Positions 1-12,473 of a DNA stretch of 64,000 nt are shown here, in pieces (within the stretch, counting starts at the first letter, position 1; each line of letters begins with the position of its first letter). The notes under the pieces are model-generated. The model saw only the letters and a list, made by a program, of their open reading frames with translations, searched no databases and was not told the DNA's origin. This DNA is from Eretmocerus hayati (taxonomy: Eukaryota > Arthropoda > Insecta > Hymenoptera > Aphelinidae). The position numbers were made by a program, and so were the translations under genes. The stretch is taken from assembly GCA_029851415.1 (NCBI GenBank), contig CM056742.1, positions 59,236,454-59,300,453 of the forward strand. The letters run 5' to 3'.

Positions 1-627
1 TGTTCGGGTGAACGGTAGGATGACGAAACGTGTCCGGTAGAAAACAACACACACCCACACGGACATGCGTGCGCGCAGTCAAAGGGCAGGGATGATGGGT
101 CTCTAACAGATTTCGGGGGCTATCGGGAAGGAAACTGTCACCTAGAATCGATAGATTTTGGTGAGAGGAGAAAAATCTTCGAGGTATTCTTTAGATAAAC
201 GAATTTTTCTTTATGAAAATATTGGATTCAGTGGGGAATTTCGTCAAAATTTTGCTGGGGTTTTTCTTCAGAGAATCACAGTTCACTCTTCAGAGGGAGC
301 AAAAAGGATCTTGCGGCATTTTGCCGCATACAAATCCTATGGGCCCAAGAATACCGCGGAAATATTTCTGCGGTACATGACATACGGTTTACCGACTGGA
401 ACTGATCCTATGCAAGATTGCAATAAACCGCGAGTCACTTCGACATGTTACTATCACGGCAACAAGTCGCGTATGCGCGGTCGACCGCTGCGGTTCCATC
501 CTCTGCAAAAACACCGTAAGTGATTTTGTGCTGTGCCTACGAGTTTTTGCATAGGATTAGCGTCTTACGGTATCCTTGGCGAGAATTGGAGCATAATTCT
601 GTGGATCCGCATAACAATGTTTATTTT
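1..627. other. No confident gene
   Basis: There is an open frame at 158-523 on the plus strand, but it starts with a non-ATG codon and shows no recognisable domain. I see no promoter, splice pattern or repeat structure here that would support a gene. Confidence 0.5.
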
Positions 628-951
628 TTAGTTAAAAACAACTATATTTAATAGAAACATTCTATGAGCTTTGTTACATAGAGGATTATTAGATCTACAC
701 GGTGATTTTTTCATCTCATTCCCAATAAAATGCGCTATACAGTTTTTCGTCCGTAGGACAACGGGGCTACGGTATCTCAGCTCATTTTCTCCGTATTCGG
801 AAGCGCTACAACATTTATCTGAATCGTTCTGCTGTTCGACCAATACTCGAGCACAGAATTGCACGAAACCCTCTTTCTGAGCCTTTGATCCCTGGAAGAG
901 ATCTGTTCCCGATACTATAAACACTTTGCGTATCTGTAATTGACACATCAT
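628..951 (-). CDS. Hypothetical cysteine-containing protein (107 aa)
   Basis: This is an uninterrupted minus-strand frame starting from tandem ATGs. The composition is protein-like, with mixed charge, several cysteines, and an LFQGSKAQKEGF stretch near residue 20. I do not recognise the family. It lies head to head with the 1056-1613 frame, 104 bp away. On its own strand the gap holds an AT-rich AATATA stretch followed by a TCAGTG initiator-like motif about 30 nt before the ATG. No signal peptide or membrane segment is evident. It could be an exon or a remnant of a mobile element gene, or a chance frame. Only the open frame and the motifs are seen; that it is a gene is inference. Confidence 0.25.
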   Translation of the reverse strand: MMCQLQIRKVFIVSGTDLFQGSKAQKEGFVQFCARVLVEQQNDSDKCCSASEYGENELRYRSPVVLRTKNCIAHFIGNEMKKSPCRSNNPLCNKAHRMFLLNIVVFN

Positions 952-1055
952 ACTCCTTCAGAAACACTGAGTGTTGCCCAGGTATATTTGATGAAGCTTT
1001 AACCTTTAGTTACCCACGCAAGATTTACTAACACTCACACCCACGTGGTAGCCAA

Positions 1056-1613
1056 ATGGCACACATCCTGAAAATTACCCTATTTCCGCGATTTTCTACA
1101 GAAATCGCGAGTCTAGCTTGCAAGGAAGAGTACCAGATTAAATTTGCTTCGCTGCAGAAGATATGGTATTACTGGTCGACAGATACTTCAATCCGAGTGG
1201 AAAATAGCGATGCGAAACCGAACTTTGAATTCTTACAACAGAAACTAGAAGACTTGAACTTGGCAATCACAAAATATGACAATTCCTGGAGTGTTCCTAG
1301 GAAGAGGAAAGACATTCAATTGATTCTGGATAAGATCCAGAAAGTTATGGAGAGGAGTGACGACCCGTCAGGAATCAGGAAGACTTTGGAGAATGTCCGA
1401 GACATTTGGAATGACAGCAAGTACACACATATCATTCTGGATGACTCGCCTCGTACAGAAGCATCATCAAGAGAAGAAGATGATGATCCTTCTGGATCTT
1501 TATTGATGCCAAAGAGTCCGAAACAGAGAGGCAGACCAAAAAAATCTCGATCCACCCCCGTTTGGAAAGAAATGAACGCTCATAAAAGCAAACCTAAAAA
1601 GGCTCGATTGTAA
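1056..1613 (+). CDS. Hypothetical AT-hook protein (185 aa)
   Basis: This is a complete ATG-to-stop frame of 185 codons. Residues ~1-125 are mixed charged and helical-looking, without a domain I recognise. They are followed by an acidic, serine-rich stretch (EEDDDPSGS) and a basic tail. The tail contains KQRGRPKKSRS, whose RGRPKK core is a classic AT-hook for binding the minor groove of AT-rich DNA, and it ends in further Lys/Arg clusters that could act as a nuclear signal. A nuclear, DNA-associated role follows from the AT-hook; no partner or pathway can be named. The frame has no obvious splice sites, so it may be an intronless or element-derived gene. It is divergent from the 628-951 frame. 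Confidence 0.5.
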   Translation: MAHILKITLFPRFSTEIASLACKEEYQIKFASLQKIWYYWSTDTSIRVENSDAKPNFEFLQQKLEDLNLAITKYDNSWSVPRKRKDIQLILDKIQKVMERSDDPSGIRKTLENVRDIWNDSKYTHIILDDSPRTEASSREEDDDPSGSLLMPKSPKQRGRPKKSRSTPVWKEMNAHKSKPKKARL

Positions 1614-2227
1614 TGAGTTAATTAACTCTTAAGATCATTAGTTCATGCTTCACGAGAATGTGAGGTTCCTAGGACTTTATCGATATATCAGTCAATACTT
1701 GAAAAGTCCAAAAACTAAGGTGTGTTTGGATAAATTGTATATTGAATTGTGATATAACTGAGATCTGTATTTCCGAAATATTTTCGCCGAATTTTGCAAT
1801 GTATATGATGAAATGTAAATAGTATATGTATAATACCTCCCTACTGATTTGGATGCGCCAATCTGCACCTCTAATAAATGATTAATTAGGAATTTCTCGT
1901 GTTGCTTTTTTGGATTCATCATGGATTACACTGTGAGATCTAATCTTGGACGGCGATAGTTATAGCGGGAGGTAAACAGGGACATGGTCGCGGAAGGCAT
2001 ATGACGACTTTTGCAGTAGAGCCTTGGGAGATGAAGATTCAGAAGAGCCAAAATAATAATATCCTCAGACTGGAATTCGTAGTCGACACTGAGCAATCTT
2101 AGCATACCTGGATTCAGATCAATTCAAAAAGTTCATCATTTCAGCACGGCCAGAGTATGTGGTCTTCACAAAGTGCTCAGCGTGCTGAGTGTCGACAGTG
2201 TACTCCAGAACTAGTCCAAGAACAGCA
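1614..2227. other. Unassigned sequence
   Basis: I see no coding frame, repeat array or RNA gene that I can support in this stretch. Confidence 0.5.
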
Positions 2228-2260
2228 TTAAGGCCATGCGGTAGCCGTGCAAGCTAAATT

Positions 2261-2397
2261 TTGTTCCCAGAATACTCAAATTCTTTTGCGATTTGGGCTA
2301 AACGACGAGTTGTGCTACACTTGTTATCATCCAACTTGAATGGCTCAACTCGTCGTTTAGCCCAAATCGCAAAAGAATTTGAGTATTCTTGGAACAA
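2261..2397. repeat. Near-perfect 52-bp hairpin
   Basis: Arms at 2261-2312 and 2346-2397 are reverse complements with a single mismatch by eye, around a 33-nt loop. Weaker pairing continues outside: the GCGGTAGCCGTGC segment near 2240 and the GCACGGCTACTGC segment near 2595 are also inverted. It may be the core of a small foldback element or a hairpin-RNA locus. No tract long enough to be a mature coding gene is present. Confidence 0.85.
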
Positions 2398-2834
2398 AAA
2401 TGTGTGTATATTATAAGTTAGGATGTCCCAGGAGCCCAGTGATTCCCACTTTTCTGCAATAATCTAATCATTTGGGCTGAACATTGAGTTGTCGAGAATA
2501 AATCGGATGATAGCCATAACTAGACAACTCATCTCAAACTTTGTACCATAAAATTTTTCACATAAGTGGTGAATGGAACTTTACGGCCGTGCTGCACGGC
2601 TACTGCATGCCCTTAAAATCACAACCTCCATTATTCTCTGTCTGGACATTAGAGTCAAAATATGATTAGCCACGTAAGTTCACTTCAACGGATAGACACG
2701 GGTGCGCGAATACGATGGCGGAAAAGACCCGGAACGGATAGACATGGGTAGAGGGGTTTGCACGTATGCGAAGGGAAGAACATGTGAAAGACCCTGCTGG
2801 AAATAATTTCGTGGGATCCAATGGGATCCCTTGG

Positions 2835-3395
2835 GACCAGGTCCCACCGGATCCCATGGGATCCCGCGGGGTCCCATGGTATCCCATGAGACTTCGTGGG
2901 ACCTGGCCCTGGTAAAATATGTAATTTCTATGTTTTGCAAAATTTGGCACCGCAGACGTGCAGCATACAAGTTTCGAACATCATTTCCCCGGCCCACGAA
3001 GTGGTTGATACATCGGGAGTGAAGAATGGATGCTTCGTGGATTTTGATCTCGATCTCTGAATGATTACGGGTATGAATATTCGAAATCGACTGATACTCC
3101 GAGAGTGTAAAAAATTCGAGCATCGAGAATCAATCCCTTCACTCTTATCAGTCGATTTCAAATATTCATATCCTTAATCACTCAAAGATCGAGATCAGAA
3201 TCTACGTAGCATCTACTTAAATCCCCATGTATCAACCACTTCGTGAGCCGGAGGAATAATGTTCGAAACTTGTATGCTGCACGTTTGCGGTGCCAAATCC
3301 TGCAAAATTCAGAGATTTTCAAATCCTGCAAAATAGAGAGATTAGGTTTTGTACCAGGGCCAGGTCCCACGGAGTCCCATGGGATCCCACAAAAT
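2835..3395. repeat. Large palindrome next to the minisatellite
   Basis: The two arms, about 2850-3112 and 3124-3395, are diverged reverse complements that meet with almost no spacer. Matching landmarks are CCAGGTCCCAC against GTGGGACCTGG at the outer ends, GCAGCATACAAGTTTCGAA against TTCGAAACTTGTATGCTGC, and AATATTCGAAATCGACTGA against its mate. The outer ends carry repeated GGGATCCC-type motifs. Frames drawn across it are artefacts of the palindrome. It ends a few bases before the minisatellite. Confidence 0.8.
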
Positions 3396-3400
3396 TATTT

Positions 3401-6400
3401 TCAGCAGGGCAGATGAAGGCGGTGGCACGGGTTAGCACGGATACGATGGCGGAAGCGACCTAGGATGGATGAACACGAGTTGATGGATCCGCACGGATAC
3501 TCAAATCGGATAGACACGAGTACACGGGTCTGCACGGAATTGACGGAAGAAACATTCGGAAGGGATCCACACGGTTGTAGGAATAGGCACGGTCGAGATG
3601 GCGGGAATGAGCCGAAACGGAGGGACACGGGTAGACGGGTCTGCACGGATGTGAAGGGAGAAACATGTGAAACGGGCAGCAACGTGGGCATAGGTTGGCA
3701 CAGATACGATGGCGGGAGCGACCTAGACCGGATAGACACGGGTAGACGAGTGTGCACGGATACGGACACCCACGGGCAGAGCTTGGGCGAAGGTCCGCAC
3801 GGACCCGATGACGGAGCCAACTGAATACGGATAGACACGGGTACACGGGTGTGCACGGATGCGACGACAAGAAGATTGAAGATAGATACACGCAGTTGCA
3901 CGGGTCAACACGGATCCGATGACAGAACCGACTGGAGATGGATAGACAAGGGAAGACGGGTGTGCACGGATGCACGGGTCTGCACGGATACAATGACCGA
4001 AACGAACCAAAACGGATCCACGAGGCTAGACGGGTGTGCACGGATGCGACGGGAAGAACATCCAAAACGGCTAGACACGATTGCACGGGTCCGCACGGAT
4101 GCACGGGTCTGCACGGATACAACGACCGAAACTAACCGAAATGGATCCACACGGGTAATCGGGTCTGCACGTTGCACGGGTCCGCACGGATGCACGGGTC
4201 TGCACGGCCACACGGGTAGACGGGTGTGCACGGATGCGACAAGGTTGCACGGGTCCGCACGGATGCACGATCTTGTACGGCCACACGGGTAGACGGGTGT
4301 GCACGGGTCTGCACGGATACAACGACCGAAACGAACCAAAACGGATCCACACGGGTACACGGGTGTGCACGGATGCGACGGAAAGAACATCCAAAACGGC
4401 TAGACACGGTTGCACAGGTCCGCACGGTTGCACTGGTCTGCACAGATACAACGACCGAAACGAACCAAAACGGATCCACAAGGGTAGACGGGTGTGCATG
4501 GAACATCCAAAACGGCTAGACACGGTTGCACGGGTCCGCACAGATGAACGGGTCTGCACGGATACAATGACTGAAACGAACCAAAACGGATCCACACGGG
4601 TAGTCGGGTCTGCACGTTGTACGGGTCCGCACGGATGCACGGGTCTGCACAGTCACACGGGTAGAAAGGTGTGTACGGATGCGACAAGGTTCCACGGGTC
4701 CGCGCGGATGCACGGTCCTGTACGGCCACACGGGTAGACGGGTGTGCACGGGTCTGCACGGATACAACGACCGAAACGAACCAAAACGGATCCACATGGT
4801 CAGACGGGTGTGCACGTTGCACGGGTCCGCACGGATGCACGGGTCTGCACGGCCACACGGGTAGACGGGTGTACATGGATGCGACAAGGTTCCACGGGTC
4901 CGCACGGATGCACGGTCCTGTACGGCCACACGGGTAGACGGGTGTGCACGGGTCTGCACGGATACAACGACCGAAACGAACCAAAACGGATCCACATGGT
5001 CAGACGGGTGTGCACGTTGCACGGGTCCGCACGGATGCACGGGTCTGCACGGCCACACGGGTAGACGGGTGTACATGGATGCGACAAGGTTGCACGGGTC
5101 CGCACGGTTGCACGGGTCTGCACGGATGCACGGGTCTGCACGAATACAACGACCGAAACGAACCAGAACGGATCCACACGGGTAGTCGGGTGTGTGCAGA
5201 ACATCCAATACGGCTAAACACGGTTGCACGGGTCCGCGGGGATGCACGGGTCTGCACGAATACAACGACCGAAACGAACCAAAACGGATCCACACGGGGA
5301 GTCGGGTCTGCACGTTGCACGGGTCCGCACGGATGCACGGGTCTGCATGGCCGCACGGGTAGACGGGTGCGCACGGATGCACGGTCCTGTACGGCCACAC
5401 GGGTAGACGGGTGTCCACGGGTTTGCACGGATACAACGACCGAAACGAACCAAAACTGATCCACACGGGTACACGGGTGTGCATGGATGCGACGGAAAGA
5501 ACATCCAAAACGGCTAGACACGGTTGCACGGGTCCGCACGGATGCACGGGTCCGCACGGATACAATGACCGAAACGAACCAAAACGGATCCACACGGGTA
5601 GACGGGTGTGCACGGGTCTGCACGGATACAACGACCGAAACGAACCAAAACGGATCCACACGGGTACACGGGTGTGCACGGATGCGACGGAAAGAACATC
5701 CAAAACGGCTAGACACGGTTGCACAGGTCCGCACGGTTGCACTGGTCTGCACAGATACAACGACCGAAACGAACCAAAACGGATCCACACGGGTAGACGG
5801 GTGTGCAGGGAACATCCAAAACGGCTAGACACGGTTGCCCGGGTCCGCACAGATGAACGGGTCTGCACGGATACAATGACCGAAACGAACCAAAACGGAT
5901 CCACACGGGTAGTCGGGTCTGCACGTTGCACGGATCCGCACGGATGCACGGGTCTGCACAGTCACACGGGTAGACGGGTGTGCACGGATGCGACAAGGTT
6001 CCACGGGTCCGCACGGATGCACGGTCCTGTACGGCCACACGGGTAGACGGGTGTGCAAGGGTCTGCACGGATACAACGACCGAAACGAACCAAAACGGAT
6101 CCACACGGTCAGACGGGTGTGCACGTTGCACGGGTCTGCACGGCCACACGGGTAGACGGGTGTACATGGATGCGACAAGGTTGCACGGGTCCGCACGGTT
6201 GCACGGGTCTGCACGGATGCACGGGTCTGCACGAATACAACGACCGAAACGAACCAAAACGGATCCACACGGGTAGTCGGGTGTGTGCAGAACATCCAAT
6301 ACGGCTAAACACGGTTGCACGGGTCCGCGGGGATGCACGGGTCTGCATGGATACAACGACCGAAACTAACCGAAATGGATCCACACGGGTAATCGGGTCT

Positions 6401-9400
6401 GCACGTTGCACGGGTCCGCACGGATGCACGGGTCTGTACGGCCACACGGGTAGACGGGTGTGCACGGATGCGACAAGGTTGCACGGGTCCGCACGGATGC
6501 ACGATCCTGTACGGCCACACGGGTAGACGGGTGTGCACGGGTCTGCACGGATACAACGACCGAAACGAACCAAAACGGATCCACACGGGTACACGGGTGT
6601 GCACGGATGCGACGGAAAGAACATCCAAAACGGCTAGACACGGTCGCACAGGTCCGCACGGTTGCACTGGTCTGCACAGATACAACGACCTAAACGAACC
6701 AAAACGGATCCACACGGGTAGTCGGGTCTGCACGTTGCACGGTTCCGCACGGATGCACGGGACTGCACGGCCACTCGGGTAGACGGGTGTGCACGGATGC
6801 GACAAGGTTGCACGGGGGCGCACGGATGCCCGGTCCTGTACGGCTACACGGGTGTGCACGGGTCTGCACGGATACACCGACCGAAACGAACCAAAACGGA
6901 TCCACTCGGGTACACGGGTGTGCACGGATGCGACGGAAAGAACATCCGAAACGGCTAGACATGGTTGCACGGGTCCGCACGGATGCACGGGTCTGCACGG
7001 ATACAATCACCGAAACGAACCAAAACGGATCCACACGGTCCGACGGGTGTGCACGTTGCACGGGTCCACACGTATGCATGGGTCTGCACGGCCACACGGG
7101 TAGACGGGTGTGCATGGATGCAACAAGGTTGCACGGGTCCGCACGGTCGCACGGGTCCGCACGGATACAACGACCGAAACGAACCAAAACGGATCCACAC
7201 GGGTAGACGGGTGTGTGCGAAACATCCAATACGGCTAGACACGGTTGCTCGGGTCTGCACGGCCACACGGGTAGACGGGTGTGCACGGATGCGGCAAGGT
7301 TGCACGGGTCCGCACGGATGCACGGGTCTGCACGGCCACACGGGTAGACGGGTGTGCATGAATGCGACAAGGTTGCACGGGTCCGCACGCTTGCACGGAT
7401 ACAACGACCGAAACGAACCAAAACGGATCCACACGGGTAGACGGGTGTGTGCGGAACATCCAATACGGCTAGACACGGTTGCACGTGTCCGCACGGATGC
7501 ACGGGTCTGCACGAATACAACGACCGAAACGAACCAAAACGGATCCACACGGTCAGACGGGTGTGCACGTTGCACGGGTCCGCACGGATGCACGGGTCTG
7601 CACGGCCACACGGGTGGACGGGTGTGCACGGATGCGACAAGGTTGCACGGGGGCGCACGGGTGCACGGTCCTGTACGGCTACACGGGTAGACGGGTGTGC
7701 ACGGGTCTCTGCACGGATACACCGACCGAAACGAACCAAAACGGATCCACACGGGTACACGGGTGTGCACGGATGTGACGGAAAGAACATCCAAAACGGC
7801 TAGACATGGTTGCACGGGTCCGCACGGTCGCACGGGTCTGCACGGATACAATCACCGAAACGAACCAAAACGGATCCACACGGTCAGACGGGTGTGCACG
7901 TTGCACGGGTCCGCACGTATGCATGGGTCTGCACGGCCACACGGGTAGACGGGTGTGCATGGATGCAACAAGGTTGCACGGGTCCGCACGGTTGCACGGG
8001 TCCGCACGGATACAACGACCGGAACGAACCAAAACGGATCCACACGGGTAGACGGGTGTGTGCGGAACATCCAATACGGCTAGACACGGTTGCACGGGTC
8101 CGCACGGATGCACGGGTCTGCACGGATACATCGACCGAAACGAACCAAAACGGATCCACACGGGTACACGGGCGTGCACGGATGCGACGGAAAGAACATT
8201 CAAAACGGCTAGACACGGTTGCACGGGTCCGCACGGATGCTCGAGTCTGCACGGCCACACGGGTAGACGAGTGTGCACGGATGCGACAAGGTTGCACGGG
8301 TCCGCACGGATGCACGGGTCTGTACGGCCACACGGGTAGACGGGTGTGCACGGATGCGACAAGGTTGCACGGGTCTGCACGGATACAACGACCGAAACGA
8401 ACCAAAACGGATCCACACGGGTAGACGGGTGTGTGCGAAACATCCAATACGGCTAGACACGGTTGCACGGGTCTGCACGGCCACACGGGTACACGGGTGT
8501 GCACGGATGCGGCAAGGTTGCACGGGTCCGCACGGATGCACGGGTCTGCACGGCCACACGGGTAGACGGGTGTGCATGAATGCGACAAGGTTGCACGGGT
8601 CCGCACGGTTGCACGGGTCTGCACGGATACAACGACCGAAACGAACCAAGACGGATCCACACGGGTAGACGGGTGTGTGCGGAACATCCAATACGGCTAG
8701 ACACGGTTGCACGGGTCCGCACGGATGCACGGGTCTGCACGAATACAACGACCGAAACGAACCAAAACGGATCCACACGGTCAGACGGGTGTGCACGTTG
8801 CACGGGCCCGCACGGATGCACGGGTCTGCACGGCCACACGGGTGGACGGGTGTGCATGGATGCGACAAGGTTGCACGGGTCCGCACGGTTACACGGGTCT
8901 GCACGGATACAACGACCGAAACGAACCAAAACGGATCCACACGGGTAGACGGGTATGTGCGGAACATCCAATACGGCTAGACACGGTTGCACGGGTCCGC
9001 ACGGATGCACGGGTCTGCATGAATACAACGACCGAAACGAACCAAAACGGATCCACACGGGTAGTCGGGTCTGCACGTTGCACGGTTCCGCACGGATGCA
9101 CGGGACTGCACGGCCACTCGGGTAGACGGGTGTGCACGGATGCGACAAGGTTGCACGGGGGCGCACGGGTGCACGGTCCTGTACGGCTACACGGGTAGAC
9201 GGGTGTGCACGGGTCTGCACGGATACACCGACCGAAACGAACCAAAACGGATCCACACGGGTACACGGGTGTGCACGGATGCGACGGAAAGAACATCCAA
9301 AACGGCTAGACATGGTTGCACGGGTCCGCACGGATGCACGGGTCTGCACGGATACAATCACCGAAACGAACCAAAACGGATCTACACGGTCAGACGGGTG

Positions 9401-10070
9401 TGCACGTTGCACGGGTCCGCACGTATGCATGGGTCTGCACGGCCACACGGGTAGACGGGTGTGCATGGATGCAACAAGGTTGCACGGGTCCGCACGGTTG
9501 CACGGGTCCGCACAGATACAACGACCGAAACGAACCAAAACGGATCCACACGGGTAGACGGGTGTGTGCGGAACATCCAATACGGCTAGACACGGTTGCA
9601 CGGGTCCGCACGGATGCACGGGTCTGCACGGATACATCGACCGAAACGAACCAAAACGGATCCACACGGGTACACGGGCGTGCACGGATGCGACGGAAAG
9701 AACATTCAAAACGGCTAGACACGGTTGCACGAGTCCGCACGGATGCACGGGTCTGCACGGATACAATGACCGAAACGAACCAAAACGGATCCACACGGTC
9801 AGACGGGTGTGCACGTTGCACGGGTCCGCACGGATGCACGAGTCTGCACGGCCACACGGGTAGACGAGTGTGCACGGATGCGACAAGGTTGCACGGGTCC
9901 GCACGGATGCACGGGTCTGTACGGCCACACGGGTAGACGGGTGTGCACGGATGCGACAAGGTTGCACGGGTCTGCACGGATACAACGACCAAAACGAACC
10001 AAAACGGATCCACACGGGTAGACGGGTGTGCACGGATGCGACAAGAACGGGCAGACGGGTATCCACGGAC
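3401..10070. repeat. 6.6 kb minisatellite array of GCACGG-rich modules
   Basis: This array is made of modules of about 18-66 bp in varied order. Recurring blocks are GCACGGGTCCGCACGG, GCACGGGTCTGCACGG, CACACGGGTAGACGGGTGTG, CCGAAACGAACCAAAACGG and GAAAGAACATCCAAAACGG. Units near the left edge (3401-3960) are diverged and carry a ~62 bp form with GATACGATGGCGGGAGCG. The interior is far more homogeneous, as expected when unequal exchange homogenises the middle of an array. The array has few TA dinucleotides, so long stop-poor frames run on both strands (up to ~540 codons). These are compositional and not treated as genes. Confidence 0.95.
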
Positions 10071-10596
10071 AGAGCTTGCAAGCTCACGGAAGTCGACAGA
10101 TGTACTCCATCATCTTAGTTTAATGTTCTTACGGACGCGCTCGGAGTGTATATTTTCTACACGGACATACATGGAATACGACTGCGAATAACCACTTCCA
10201 TAAAATTATAAAATCACATGACGTAAGAGAGAAAGAAAGGATACGAACCATTATTGCATCCAATAATGTTCGTGTCCAATAATATCCAATTTTGTTTGGA
10301 TTACAATCGATGACTTGGCGTGGTTGTAGCTCTTCTTATATAAAACTCCCCAATATTATATTTCAGACATTAATATTGTTGGAGAAGGAAAGTGGCCAAT
10401 TTCATGACACCGTATCATATTTTCTTAATACTTGAATCCTCCTACCAGTATTATCGAACGATGAATCCAATCGCTGAAGTGGAAAAATGAGCTCCTCAAA
10501 GTAACTACCACTTGTATCTAGTAGAAATATATCTAACAGGGTAGGATACCACCCGTAGCCCCAGTGAGTTAACCTACTTCTCTCCAAGATGATGAA
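10071..10596. other. Unassigned sequence
   Basis: This is AT-richer flanking DNA after the array. ATCCAATAAT-type motifs recur near 10,257-10,290. I can support no gene. Confidence 0.5.
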
Positions 10597-10896
10597 TTTG
10601 ATGCATGATTATTGGGGAATTGGATAACATTCTCAATATAGATAGATGCGCATGAAGTCAACCCATAGTTTGGTCAACTCCCAAATGTTGGGAGTTCACT
10701 CATATGTTCTTTTATTACCATGATCGCTCTCAGCTGGATTTGAATGAGATATGAGAGTAGTGACAGATGAAAACTCAGATATCAGTCAACTGTCAAACTC
10801 AGATCATTCTGCTCTTGGCTAAATCATGAGTTCACTTCATGCGCATTTTTCTATATTGGAAGTATTATTCAGTTTCTCTTCAATCATGCATCAATT
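10597..10896. repeat. Short inverted-repeat element, MITE-like
   Basis: The outer ends TTGATGCATGATT (10,597) and AATCATGCATCAA (10,896) are inverted. The match continues with gaps through CAATATAG and ATGCGCATGAAG near 10,655, mirrored by CTTCATGCGCAT near 10,837. Arms are ~58 bp and the core ~180 bp. No coding capacity is seen and no clear target duplication could be called. Confidence 0.55.
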
Positions 10897-11744
10897 CTTC
10901 AACTGTTGATATGATCAAGCTGATTCACCTGTTCTACAACTATTCTACAATGTCTGCAACAGTTCTACACTATTAGATTCTACCTGTGATTACTTTGAGA
11001 AGCTTGCTTTGTATCTGACCACTTGTAGTCTTTCGTTGATAATAATACTGATAAGAGGAATGACAGAATTCCTTCTCATTATGATATGCTTTCTATATCA
11101 GAAAACTATCAATTGCAAGATCAGCATGATTTCATGAGTCTTTCGAACCTATAACTTTGGACAACATCCTTGATATATGGTAAAAGACGCTGTAACTCAA
11201 CTCACTGTTCAACTAGGATAGTGGACATTCTTGTTGACCACCTCAGACATGACATGGTTCACAGGTGATAATTGTTCATCTGTGGAAGTCCAGAACATAA
11301 TCGTACAATCAATCTCAAGTGAGATCCATGGACGTTCAAAAATGGCTCCCCCTATACGAAAAGCCAACACAAGTACCACATGATACTTGATTGTTCTGAC
11401 ATGGATCACCAAATCGCTAATCAAAACATTGGATTTTTTCTGATAATAGCTATTGTTTCACTAGCAGCAAATTAAACCTCGTTGCTTAGAGTTCACTTTT
11501 CCAGACCAAATGATAAAATTTGGAATGAATTATTGACAGTTGAAAGAAATTGTCATCAGTATGCCTATAGTTTTCAATAATTTACCACTCCACGTATCAC
11601 AATCGGACACAATTAGGTTGCGCTAATCAAAACAATTTGTGGTGCATCATAAGAGGAAACCAGCCGACATCCGAGCAGCCGACATAAACGTGCCGTCAAC
11701 TCAGCTCGCGATCTGCGCCTTTCGCGTGCGCACGATCTCTCTCT

Positions 11745-11747
<3 letters not shown>
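10897..11747. other. Unassigned AT-rich sequence
   Basis: I can support no gene, RNA or repeat family here. It ends in a CT-rich run that leads into a poly-T tract. Confidence 0.5.
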
Positions 11748-11789
<42 letters not shown>

Positions 11790-12070
11790 GTGGTTGTAGG
11801 GCGAATACGCTGCGACGTACGAAGGAGAGGCACCGGTCAGCCAAACACGGCTAGCAAGCACCTCCCCAACAGTCCCGGGCTGGAATCCGCATCGATACGG
11901 CCATCCGAACCGGGTGAACCCTCTCTTCCTTCTCCGTTGGCGCCGGCCATTGGACAAGGGAGAGATCCACCAACTTACCAATCCGGCCCCGGCACCGCGT
12001 GAGCATTACTTCAGGGCCGGCGGCGTCTCGCGCTCAGGATCGAGCGTCTCTCTTCTCACGACTCGCAGGT
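11748..12070 (-). mobile_element. Minus-strand retroposed sequence with 39-nt poly(A)
   Basis: On the minus strand a GC-rich segment, markedly different in composition from its surroundings, ends in an uninterrupted run of 39 A (plus-strand T at 11,748-11,786). That is the hallmark of a retroposed transcript, either a SINE-like element or a processed copy. I cannot identify the parent RNA. The start of the copy is uncertain because it merges into the CT-rich leader of the next element. The second copy of the retrotransposon at 23 kb lacks this segment, so it is probably not part of that element's leader. Confidence 0.5.
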
Positions 12071-12473
12071 GTTGTTTCCCTTCCTTCGATCTTCTCTCTT
12101 CTTCCTTCCCTCTTCAGTCCATCATATTCCTCCTGGAACCATTCTCTCTCTCTCTCTCTCTCTCTCCCTCCCTCTCTCTGGCGGTAAGTGCTTCCACACG
12201 CATCTAACATCGCTCCGTGTTTGAACATCTTCTTGACCACCAAAACGTCGTCCCGAGTGGCACTTTTTTGCAGATTGGACTTCCTCCTGCAGGCTCATAC
12301 CACTGGAGCATCACTGCATGGCTCCTACTAGAGCCTGGGAGGAATAATTCCAATTCTGCAATTTCCAACAACAACATCGAGTTGGCAGTGCTTGGCGCGG
12401 AAAGTGAGCTTTCTGCGCATGCTCGGAGGTCGTCTGCTACGCTGGCTCGCCTCACCGCCTTGCTGTCTGCTGC

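Noticed and set aside
158..523. 121-codon frame near the left edge
   Set aside because: Starts at a non-ATG codon and has no recognisable domain or promoter.
3401..10090. Long frames in the minisatellite (e.g. 477 and 544 codons on the minus strand), with Cys/Pro-rich repeat proteins
   Set aside because: They arise in several frames on both strands because the repeat lacks stop codons; no start context, promoter or non-repeat domain supports translation.
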